A DNA stretch of 52,184 nucleotides from Bryobacter sp. (lineage in GTDB: Bacteria > Acidobacteriota > Terriglobia > Bryobacterales > Bryobacteraceae). Made by a program: the position numbers and the translations under genes. The stretch covers positions 1 through 52,184 of the forward strand of contig JALHNI010000029.1 in assembly GCA_022843605.1 (NCBI GenBank). The letters run 5' to 3'. Positions 41,834 through 50,011 of this stretch are shown piece after piece (position 1 is the first letter of the stretch; each line of letters opens with the position of its first letter). The notes below the pieces were generated by a model. That model did no database searches. It was not told where the DNA came from and saw only the letters and a list, made by a program, of their open reading frames with translations.

Positions 41834-43258
41834 CTACCCAGCTAACCGCGCATTCGCGAACAGCGATCGCCCATAGTCATCGCCCAACTCCTCAATCCGT
41901 TGCCGCAGCCGCCGTCGATGATCAGCCAGCACCGTGCGATACCGCGTTTTAGTCGCCAGGTTCGTCGTCTCCCCGGGATCGTTCTTCATGTCGATCAACA
42001 TCTCCCACGGCGCGCTCCCTTCGAAAATCGAATACTTATAGCGCCCGCTCCGCAAACACCGGCAGTCGGAACACTCAATCGCCACCTCCTCCCGCCAGCC
42101 CGTCTCCTTGCCTCGCTCTACGATCCCCCGCACGCTCCGCCCTGGCAGGCCCTTCGGCACCGCAATCCCCGCGTAATCACAAAGCGTCGGCAATAGATCC
42201 ACGCAGGAAGACACCAAGTGCTTCCGGTCCACTCGGCCTCTAGGTACATGACCCGGCCACGAGACCATAAACGGCACCCGCGACGACTCGTCATACGGCA
42301 AGCTCTTATGCTCGAACCCATGCGCCGCGTCCATGTCGCCGTGGTCGCTCGCGAATACGATCACCGTCGTCTTATCGAGGCCCGTCTCCCTTAGCGTCTC
42401 GAGTAACTTGCCGATTTCCCCATCCACCCGCTCCGTCAGCCGGCAATACGCCCACCGGTGCAGTCGCCAATCCTCGGCCTGCCAATGCTTCCGCACGTAG
42501 GCTCGGAAGCCTCCATACTGGCCCAACGCCGAAGGCTCTTCCGACGTGGCCGCGTGGTTACCCGGCATCGGAGGACACGGCCCTGAAAAGAAATCCTCCC
42601 GGGACATCCCCTTCGGCAGTGCCGACGCCTCGGCGACCCTTTGCCGTTCCACGACTGACTTGGGAAGCGGAGTCGCCAACTTTTCGGCCTGCGCATGGGC
42701 GTCAATGGCCATATAACAGATATCGTGAGGATTGATGAACGAAGCCACCATCAGGAAGGGCCGCTCCTGCTTCCGCCGCAGAAACTCACTGCAAACCCCG
42801 GACAGCCCTTCCCGCTCATCGCTCGTCAGATACTCAAACCCAATGCTTTCCGCCGTCATCGGCTTCGGCCAATGCGTCTTCCCCCCGAATACCGTTTGAT
42901 ATCCCGCCTTCCGAAACAACTGCCCTACCGTCGTGTTGAGCGCCGACTCCGGCACCGACGCTGGGCCGTTGCTCCGCATTTCAAAATGGCTCGGGTACCG
43001 CCCAGTCATCATCGCGGTCCGCGCCGGCATACAAACCGGGTTCGACGAATAGGCCAACTCGAAACGGACTCCGTCCGCCGCCAAGCGATCCATCGCGGGC
43101 GTCTTCACCCATCGGTTCCCCGTACAACTCATCATCCCGGCATGCTGCTGGTCCGTCATGATGTACAGGATGTTTGGCCGCTCGGGCTCCACTGCGGACG
43201 CCAGGGCGGGCAGAGCAGTGGATTCGAGAAAACGGCGGCGAGTCGGGCGATTCGACAT
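41834..43258 (-). CDS. Exported FGly sulfatase (C-x-P-A-R type)
   Basis: A 474-residue S1 sulfatase with a Tat-like N-terminus (T-R-R-R-F-L-E-S-T-A-L). The formylglycine precursor is C76 in V-C-M-P-A-R-T-A-M-M-T-G-R, the C-x-P-A-R variant. The metal site begins M-T-D-Q-Q-H and the later D/N pair is in F-A-S-D-H-G-D-M. M-T-D-Q-Q is typical of choline-sulfatase or heparan-type sulfatases rather than the iduronate group. It is 119 bp downstream of another sulfatase on the same strand and may belong to the same locus, with a separate promoter possible in that gap. Confidence 0.88.
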   Translation of the reverse strand: MSNRPTRRRFLESTALPALASAVEPERPNILYIMTDQQHAGMMSCTGNRWVKTPAMDRLAADGVRFELAYSSNPVCMPARTAMMTGRYPSHFEMRSNGPASVPESALNTTVGQLFRKAGYQTVFGGKTHWPKPMTAESIGFEYLTSDEREGLSGVCSEFLRRKQERPFLMVASFINPHDICYMAIDAHAQAEKLATPLPKSVVERQRVAEASALPKGMSREDFFSGPCPPMPGNHAATSEEPSALGQYGGFRAYVRKHWQAEDWRLHRWAYCRLTERVDGEIGKLLETLRETGLDKTTVIVFASDHGDMDAAHGFEHKSLPYDESSRVPFMVSWPGHVPRGRVDRKHLVSSCVDLLPTLCDYAGIAVPKGLPGRSVRGIVERGKETGWREEVAIECSDCRCLRSGRYKYSIFEGSAPWEMLIDMKNDPGETTNLATKTRYRTVLADHRRRLRQRIEELGDDYGRSLFANARLAG

Positions 43259-43377
43259 GCCCCGAATGTATCACGCCGCTCGTCACTTCTTTTCTTTACA
43301 GATCTCTTAGAAACCAACCGTTTTCCGTGATCAAGGTCATAGCGGCCCACGTCAGGCAGCTCAAGATTCGCCCGACT

Positions 43378-44823
43378 TCATTGTGACGTTGACGCCTTCT
43401 GAGCAGGCCGAATGGGACCGTCACGGAGAAGCTGTTGCAGCCTGCTGACGGCTGGCGCGTGACGAGGGTCGGCTATGACATTGCGGGTCTCGTGCGGATC
43501 GTTGTCATGGTCGAAAAGCGCGGCGCCGCGCCGGCCTTCGTCCCACTCTGTGTAGCGCCAACGCTCATCGCGCACGCTGCGTCCGATCGCCCAGTTGCGC
43601 GTTTGCACGGTATACGCGGGATGGTCCCACGCACCTTCCGGATGGTTGAGGAGTGGGGTAAGAGGCCTACCTTGGGTCCAGGGCGCTGGCGGCAAGCCGC
43701 ACAGATCCACGAGCGTGGGGTACATGTCGAGATACTGCACCACCCGCGGCGACACTTGGCCGGCGGTAGCTTTGCGCGGATCGGCGATGAGGAGCGGGCC
43801 GCGTGCGGACACTTCGAAGAGGGTGCCCTTCGCCCACATTCCTTTCTCGCTCAGATGCCAGCCATGGTCACCCCACAACACGACAATCGTGTTCTTCTCC
43901 AGCCCTAGCTTCTGCAAACGGTCGAGAGTGCGTCCCACCTGCGCATCCATATAGCTGATGCAGGCGTAGTAAGCGCGCATGGCCTCGCGGGCCTCGAGGG
44001 CCGTAAAGGACCGTCCGGCAAACAGGTCGATGTTCTGACGGAACTCATCGCGAGGCATGCCGGACAATTGGCGCGGCTCGGTATCGAAGTCTGGAGGCAG
44101 TGGCATCTCCGCGGTTCGGTAGAGGTCGAAGTATCTCTTAGGCGCCTGCAATGGGACATGCGGCTTGTTGAAGCCGACGGCCAGGAAGAAGGGCTTGCCG
44201 CCAGCAGCCATTCTGTCTAATTCCGCCTCTGCCTGCGAGGCGATGCCGGCGTCTACCCCCTCATCGCCTTCGGGCAGCGGCCCGACGACATTGGCCCACG
44301 CATAGGCCGCCGGGTCGGGTGGGCTGATGTTGCGATAGGGGGAGTGTACCCGGTTCCAGTAGTCAGGTTCCGCAGTTTGCTGCGCGGCGCGCTGATCCGG
44401 CGTGAACCACTCCGGAGGTCCCTTCGTCTCGCCGCGGGCAAAGCCCTTGTTGATCCCGTGCCAGATTTTTCCGAAGGTGGCCACAGCGTAGCCGTGCCGA
44501 TCGAAGTACGCAGGCAGCGTGGCGTGCCCGGGGCCGAGAACCAGAAACGTGTTGTTGTCCAGAACTCCGGTGCTGGTGGGATAGCGCCCGGAGAGCACCG
44601 AGGATCGGGTGGGGTTGCACAACGGGTACTGACAATAGGCGCGGTCGAACCGTACGCCGCGCGCGGCGATGCGGTCGAGATTCGGCGTCTTCGCGACGCG
44701 ATCGCCATAGCAACCGACGCGGCAATCCAAATCGTCGACGGCGATGAAGAGCACGTTGGGACGGGTGGTCTGCGCTGGCGCAAGCGCCGCGGTGGAAAGC
44801 TGCAGGAACGTACGCCGGTTCAT
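43378..44823 (-). CDS. Exported FGly sulfatase (iduronate-2-sulfatase-like, C-x-P-T-R variant)
   Basis: A 481-residue sulfatase. The N-terminus M-N-R-R-T-F-L-Q-L-S is a Tat-like signal; ATG at 44823 was chosen for it. The metal site starts with A-V-D-D-L-D, and the precursor cysteine is C69 in L-C-N-P-T-R-S-S-V-L-S-G-R, with Thr in place of the common Ser or Ala. D-H-G-W-H-L-S-E-K-G-M-W later in the protein puts it in the iduronate-2-sulfatase-like group with the gene at 24981. It begins 1 bp after the stop of the preceding sulfatase, so the two are co-translated in one operon. Confidence 0.88.
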   Translation of the reverse strand: MNRRTFLQLSTAALAPAQTTRPNVLFIAVDDLDCRVGCYGDRVAKTPNLDRIAARGVRFDRAYCQYPLCNPTRSSVLSGRYPTSTGVLDNNTFLVLGPGHATLPAYFDRHGYAVATFGKIWHGINKGFARGETKGPPEWFTPDQRAAQQTAEPDYWNRVHSPYRNISPPDPAAYAWANVVGPLPEGDEGVDAGIASQAEAELDRMAAGGKPFFLAVGFNKPHVPLQAPKRYFDLYRTAEMPLPPDFDTEPRQLSGMPRDEFRQNIDLFAGRSFTALEAREAMRAYYACISYMDAQVGRTLDRLQKLGLEKNTIVVLWGDHGWHLSEKGMWAKGTLFEVSARGPLLIADPRKATAGQVSPRVVQYLDMYPTLVDLCGLPPAPWTQGRPLTPLLNHPEGAWDHPAYTVQTRNWAIGRSVRDERWRYTEWDEGRRGAALFDHDNDPHETRNVIADPRHAPAVSRLQQLLRDGPIRPAQKASTSQ

Positions 44824-44824
44824 T

Positions 44825-46249
44825 TTAGGGTTTTCCGGGACGATCACTGGTTTGCCACCAGTAACCAAAGCCGGCCTTCTGGGGATCGTAGTTCGGGTTC
44901 TGATGCGGCATCTGAAGCTTGGGCATCGTCTTTCTCCAAGCCACCAGCCGCGCGTGGAACTCGCGCGTCTTACCGGGCATTTTCGAGGCCAGGTTGGTGC
45001 GCTCGCTGATATCGGTCTTCAAGTTATACAGCTCCAGGGCACCATCCTCGTACATCTCCACCAGCTTGAAATCCCCCTGGCGGATGGCTCCGCCAGGCTT
45101 ACCTTGCTGATTGCTGTAGTGCGGGTAGTGCCAGTAGAGATCCCGTTGCGCAAGTGCCTTCCGCTTGGTGATGAGGTCCAACAAGCTCACCCCGTCGTTG
45201 GGCGGCGCCTTGACGCCGGCGGCTTGGCAGAATGTGGGCAGAAAGTCGATGCCGCACACCGGCGTGTCGTCGACGCGTGGCTTGACACCAGGCCATTTCA
45301 CCAGGAAAGGGACGCGGATGCCGCCCTCGTAGACGTGCCCTTTGCCCTCGCGCAGGGGTGCGTTCGAAGTGACGGGCTTCAGCTTCCACTCGGGCGCCGA
45401 GAGTCCGCCGTTGTCGCTGGTGAAGACGACGACGGTGCGGTCCGCAACGTTCGTCTCTTCGAGGGCGTTGAGCAAGCGGCCGACGTTGTCGTCAAGGCTC
45501 GAGATCATGGCGGCATAGACGGGGTCGTTTTGTGGCTCGCCAGGCCGAATCTTCGCGCGGAAGCGGCGCGCGGTAGCCTCGCTTGCCTCAATCGGCACGT
45601 GGACCGTGTAGTGCGGTAGGTAGAGGAAGAAGGGCTGATCGCGGTGCGTGCGGATGAAGCCGATGGCCTCGTCGGTCAGCCGGTCTGTGAGATACTCGCC
45701 ATCCTTCCTTCCCGCAATCGGTGGATTGTTGCCCCATTGCGGCCAGAAGAAGCTTTTGGGCATTCCGCTATTACTGCCGCCCACGTTGGTGGCGAAGCCT
45801 TGCGCTTCCGGCCAGTATTCCTTCGAAGGACCGAGGTGCCACTTGCCCACGTGCCCACTGATGTATCCGGCGGGTTGAAGCGCTTCGGCGATCGTGACTT
45901 CGCTGAGGTCCAGGTGCGGCTGGCACATCGGGCCAATCATCTTGGAATGCGGTAGCGGGTGTGCGCCGGGCAGATAGTTCGTGATACCGGTGCGCGCCGG
46001 GTAGCGGCCCGTCATGACGGCCGCCCGCGAGGGAGAGCACACCGGGCAGGCGGCGTAGCCATTGGTGAAGCGGACGCCAGAGGCGGCCAAACGGTCGATG
46101 TGCGGCGTCTCGTAAAATTTGCTGCCCTGGCAGGCTAGGTCTGCCCAGCCCATGTCGTCGATCAGGATAAAGACGAAGTTGAAGGGCGCTGGCTTGGTTT
46201 GCGCCAGCAGCGGTGCTCCGGCCAATTGAAAGAATGTCCGTCGGGTCAT
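44825..46249 (-). CDS. Exported FGly sulfatase (arylsulfatase A-like)
   Basis: A 474-residue sulfatase with a Tat-like signal (M-T-R-R-T-F-F-Q-L-A-G). The metal site I-D-D-M-G-W-A-D-L and the FGly motif C71-S-P-S-R-A-A-V-M-T-G-R-Y-P are those of the arylsulfatase A/N-acetylgalactosamine-sulfatase group. F-T-S-D-N-G-G supplies the later metal ligands, and P-H-Y-T-V-H-V-P the sulfate-side residues. It starts 7 bp after the TonB-receptor-like gene and 1 bp before the next sulfatase, so all three form one transcript. Different sulfatase subgroups side by side suggest stepwise desulfation of one complex sulfated polysaccharide. Confidence 0.9.
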   Translation of the reverse strand: MTRRTFFQLAGAPLLAQTKPAPFNFVFILIDDMGWADLACQGSKFYETPHIDRLAASGVRFTNGYAACPVCSPSRAAVMTGRYPARTGITNYLPGAHPLPHSKMIGPMCQPHLDLSEVTIAEALQPAGYISGHVGKWHLGPSKEYWPEAQGFATNVGGSNSGMPKSFFWPQWGNNPPIAGRKDGEYLTDRLTDEAIGFIRTHRDQPFFLYLPHYTVHVPIEASEATARRFRAKIRPGEPQNDPVYAAMISSLDDNVGRLLNALEETNVADRTVVVFTSDNGGLSAPEWKLKPVTSNAPLREGKGHVYEGGIRVPFLVKWPGVKPRVDDTPVCGIDFLPTFCQAAGVKAPPNDGVSLLDLITKRKALAQRDLYWHYPHYSNQQGKPGGAIRQGDFKLVEMYEDGALELYNLKTDISERTNLASKMPGKTREFHARLVAWRKTMPKLQMPHQNPNYDPQKAGFGYWWQTSDRPGKP

Positions 46250-46256
46250 GCTCGGT

Positions 46257-49200
46257 TTACCATAACAATTTCAAAGCCAGTTGCGAGATGCGCCCATCGC
46301 GCGCGCTGCGGATCTGCCCCCGGAAGGCGCTATTGGCATTGCTGTCCGGAGCGCCGAACTGCGCGTGGTTGAAGAAGTTAAAGAACTCGGCCCGGAATTG
46401 CAGAGTCAGCCGCTCCTTCAGCCGGGTGTCCTTGAGGAACGAGACGTCCCAGTTGTTCAAGCCGGGAATCTCGATGATGTTTCGCCCGGAGTTGCCGAAG
46501 GTGCCGAGAGGTGTAACGGCGAAGCAACTGGTGTCGAAGTAGCGGTCAATGGTGCGCTCACCGCGGGGAAGGTTGCCGTCGCAGGTCCGGTTGGCGCGCT
46601 GGAAGGGAAAGCCGCCGACATTGGCCCGGTCACCCGCTACGGTGACGCTGAAGAAGTTCCCGGTCATCATGCTGGCGATGGTGTTCACTGACCATCCGCT
46701 GACCACGGCGTTGAGCACTCCGGTCGCGTTCGACAGTAGTTTTCCGCCTCGGCCGAAGGGAAACTGGTACATATAGCTGCCGGTGAGGCGCTGGCGGACA
46801 TCGAAGTCGGAACTGCCACGGTCATCTCGCAAGCGGTAGGCGTTCTGATGCCAGGAGCCGCCGGAACCGCGGGAGGCGGTATCGATGGAGTGCGACCAGG
46901 TATAGCCCACGAGGAACCCCATGTTGTTCGAGAAGCGGCGTTCCAGCCGCGCCTGCAGCGCATTGTAATTGGAGTTCTCCTGCCAGTTGGCGGAAAGTAT
47001 GTCGCCAAAGCCGGGATACGGCCGGCGGGTGTTGATGGGGGTGATCGCCGCGGGATTACTCGGAAGCACGGCCTGATTGATGTTGACCCGCTCCGTCAGC
47101 TTGCGGCCGATGCTGCCGACATAGGCGACTTCAAGGAGTAAGTTAGAGGTCAACTGCTGCTCGATGTTGTAATTCCACTGCACGACGTATGGTGAGCGGT
47201 CGCGTGGGTCCACTGAGAAGGGTGACAGGGTGGCCACGGGGAAAGTCGGCGACGACGGATCAGGGAAAGCATCACGATCCCAGGAGACGTTGGGTGTGCC
47301 CACCTGGCCGACCAGCGTCGCGGCAAAGACGATGGGCGGCGCGTTGATCTTGAACTGCAATTCATTGCCCTGGGTCTTTGCATAAAAGACTCCCGCTCCT
47401 GCGCGCATCACCGTTGAACCCGTCAGCCGGTAGGCGAGTCCAACGCGCGGCGCGAAGTTATTCCGGTCCGGGAACCAAATTCCACGCTGCAAGCTGGGCC
47501 GGAACTCGATGCCCGGAATCGTTTGTGAGATGGGCGACTGTTCCTTGGAAATACCGACGACGAATTTCTGGATGGAGGTGTCGAAGTAGCCCTCTTTGCC
47601 GTCGCGCTCAGCTGTGGGCGTGTCATATTCGTACCGCAAACCCAGATTGAGGGTGAGGCGAGAGTTTACTTTCCAGTCATCGGAGAAGAAGAAGTTGTAG
47701 GACTGCTGCCGCCAGCGCCCCACTCCGAAGCCGATCTGTGCCGTGGCCTGGGAGTTGAAGCCAAGCAGGTAGTCGCCGAGCGGATGGCCTGTGTATCGGT
47801 CATCGAAATTGAATGCGCCGTTGTTGTTCAGGCCCAGGCGCTGGTTGAAGCGCAAGTATCGAATATCGGTGCCGGCCTTGAACGTATGCGAGCCACGCAC
47901 CAGACTGATCGTGTCGCTGAACTGGAACAGATTGTCGAGGCCGCCCTGATTGATGCCCGCGCCTCCGCCGACGTAGTATCCGCCGGAGAGCGCCACGCCG
48001 GGGAGCCCATACTCTTCCGGAACCTGATTGATCTTGATGCCGATTTCATTGGCCAGGCTGGTGGCTGTCGGTTCCCACGTGTTCAGGACATTGGCACGGT
48101 TGTAGCCGAACTTGAAGACGTTCAGCAGGCTGGGGCTGAAGATGTGAGTGTGCTGTGCCACCAGATTTCGGCCGTCGTAAGGGAACACGCTGCCCGCCAG
48201 CACGCCGATGCCCGGCCGGTAAAGCGAACTCGCGTAGTCGGTGAAGCGGAAGAACACGGCATCGGCGGCTGAAACCTGATAGTCGATCCGGCCACCGTAC
48301 TGGTCGTCGTCCCGGTTCGTGCTTTTGGTCGTGACGAAGTTGCGGCCACTGACATTGGCGTTGGGCACCGGCGTGTACTTGCTGAAGTTACGAGTGACTG
48401 TTGAGATGCGTGAGGTGGGAATGCGCTGCCCGGGGAAGGGCTGGCCGTTGAGGGGGTCCAGCAGTGCGGGGTTGCCTTGGGAATCGCGCTTCGAGCTTTG
48501 CAAGCCGCTAAGGTCACCCCCCAATTGAGCCGCGGTGGGCACCAGGGCGTTCAGCGTCGCGCTGCGGCGGCTGCGCATCGCTTCCCAGTTGCCGAAATAG
48601 AAAAGCTTGTTTCGAACGATCGAGCCCCCTGCCGTTGCGCCGAACTGGTTCTGCCGGAAGGGCGCCTTACGGTTCCCAAAGTAGTTGTCGAAGTAGTTGG
48701 CTGCATCGAACTTGTCGTTACGCAGAAACTCGAAGAGCGAGCCGTGAAACCCATTGCCGCCGGACTTACTCACTAGGCTGACGATCCCCGTCCCTTGGCC
48801 ATACTCGGCGGCGAAAAGGCTTCGGTCGATCTTGAACTCCTGTACAGCGTCAACGGAAAGGAGAACGCTGGGCGAATTGAACCAGGAACTGCGCGTCTCC
48901 ACTCCATCCACCAGGAAGCTATTGGTGTCGCCCCGGCCCCCGGAGATATGCACCGCCATGTCGGTGCGTCCGGACTGATTGGCAATCGTTGCGCTGCGAG
49001 CATTGTAGGCAGGTACGACGCCGGCCGACAGATTGGCGAGTTGCATGAAGTTTCGTCCGTTGAGCGGCAGGTCGACGATGGTCTTGTTGTCGATCACCTG
49101 CCCAAGGGTGGATGTATCACCTTCGATCTGCACCCCGGTCGCTAGCACATTGACCTGTTCGTTGACCGTGCCCACGGAGAATTTCGCGTCGAGACGCAGT

Positions 49201-49520
49201 GTCTGATTGACTGAGAGCACGGCCTCGGAAATCTCATAGCGCTTAAAGCCGGCGGCCGTGGCTGCGATCTTGTAACGCCCCGGCGCAAGTTGGGGCACCA
49301 CGTAGTCACCCGCGCTCCCCGTGAGAACGGTACGGGCAATTCCGGTATTGAGATTGGTGATGGTGATCTGGGCACCCGCCACGGCGGCATCGCTGGCATC
49401 GGTGGCGGTGCCGACGATGCTGGATGAGATGATTTGGGCCCACCCCGAGGCGGAGGCGAGGAGCATCGTGGCGAGACAGAGAGCGTAGCGAGCAGTGAAT
49501 CGGAATTGACGGGTATACAT
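46257..49520 (-). CDS. TonB-dependent receptor-like outer-membrane protein with CarboxypepD_reg domain
   Basis: A 1087-residue outer-membrane protein. The signal peptide ends near A-S-G-W-A-Q (about 30). Residues 31-115 form a carboxypeptidase regulatory-like domain (G-T-A-T-D-A-S-D-A-A-V, L-A-P-G-R-Y-K-I). A plug domain follows (L-P-L-N-G-R-N-F about 155-162), then a long beta-barrel ending in the aromatic terminus L-K-L-L-W required for barrel insertion. Such proteins are abundant in Solibacter-type Acidobacteriota and are thought to import oligosaccharides. ATG at 49520 has AAGGA upstream. It heads an operon with the sulfatases, so the ligand is probably a sulfated glycan. No TonB box was identified. 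Confidence 0.9.
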   Translation of the reverse strand: MYTRQFRFTARYALCLATMLLASASGWAQIISSSIVGTATDASDAAVAGAQITITNLNTGIARTVLTGSAGDYVVPQLAPGRYKIAATAAGFKRYEISEAVLSVNQTLRLDAKFSVGTVNEQVNVLATGVQIEGDTSTLGQVIDNKTIVDLPLNGRNFMQLANLSAGVVPAYNARSATIANQSGRTDMAVHISGGRGDTNSFLVDGVETRSSWFNSPSVLLSVDAVQEFKIDRSLFAAEYGQGTGIVSLVSKSGGNGFHGSLFEFLRNDKFDAANYFDNYFGNRKAPFRQNQFGATAGGSIVRNKLFYFGNWEAMRSRRSATLNALVPTAAQLGGDLSGLQSSKRDSQGNPALLDPLNGQPFPGQRIPTSRISTVTRNFSKYTPVPNANVSGRNFVTTKSTNRDDDQYGGRIDYQVSAADAVFFRFTDYASSLYRPGIGVLAGSVFPYDGRNLVAQHTHIFSPSLLNVFKFGYNRANVLNTWEPTATSLANEIGIKINQVPEEYGLPGVALSGGYYVGGGAGINQGGLDNLFQFSDTISLVRGSHTFKAGTDIRYLRFNQRLGLNNNGAFNFDDRYTGHPLGDYLLGFNSQATAQIGFGVGRWRQQSYNFFFSDDWKVNSRLTLNLGLRYEYDTPTAERDGKEGYFDTSIQKFVVGISKEQSPISQTIPGIEFRPSLQRGIWFPDRNNFAPRVGLAYRLTGSTVMRAGAGVFYAKTQGNELQFKINAPPIVFAATLVGQVGTPNVSWDRDAFPDPSSPTFPVATLSPFSVDPRDRSPYVVQWNYNIEQQLTSNLLLEVAYVGSIGRKLTERVNINQAVLPSNPAAITPINTRRPYPGFGDILSANWQENSNYNALQARLERRFSNNMGFLVGYTWSHSIDTASRGSGGSWHQNAYRLRDDRGSSDFDVRQRLTGSYMYQFPFGRGGKLLSNATGVLNAVVSGWSVNTIASMMTGNFFSVTVAGDRANVGGFPFQRANRTCDGNLPRGERTIDRYFDTSCFAVTPLGTFGNSGRNIIEIPGLNNWDVSFLKDTRLKERLTLQFRAEFFNFFNHAQFGAPDSNANSAFRGQIRSARDGRISQLALKLLW

Positions 49521-50011
49521 GGTGAATCCTTTCAGTGCTAGAGCGCGCACATCATATCGCAACTCCACCTGAGATTGGGCGACCGCGATGGAAAGGCCGG
49601 TCACCAGAAGGTGGGCTACCGGGGCAGCCACTGGTGGGTAGCCAGATGTCGACGCGGCCCCGGACGGCTGGAGGCAGCATCAGCATGGTGACAGAACGGA
49701 GTCTGGTGCCCGACACTGGCCTCGCTGCCTCTTGGGATTTCCAGTTTAGTTTGGTTCAGTTTCTCCGGTACAGGTCAAACCAAGTGGGAACAAAACACCG
49801 AACCCGGCCACAGGCAACAACACCCCCACCGGGCCCTATACCGGCGGCGACCCGCCCCCGCCAACCGTTCAAGGTCGGCAATACGCAAATCAACGCCAGC
49901 CCTGGGGCTTCGCATCATGGCCACCGTGACGACCGAGCTGGGTAGCCTGGCGCTGCGCATCTCCTTCGAGGTCCGCCTCCCGGAAAACCGTCGTCCCCTG
50001 ATCGAGGTCTC
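49521..50011. other. Intergenic region between TonB-receptor and NHL-protein genes
   Basis: 491 bp with no supported gene. It contains the third copy of the 12-bp repeat (49706-49717). A short GAGGT/ACCTC hairpin immediately follows the NHL-protein stop on the minus strand but lacks a U-run. No clear -35/-10 pair for the receptor operon could be assigned. Confidence 0.4.
49706..49717 (+). repeat. Dispersed 12-bp repeat, copy 3
   Basis: GTGCCCGACACT, preceded by TG as in copy 1. It lies about 9.6 kb from the other two, in the same orientation and again between genes. Confidence 0.5.
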
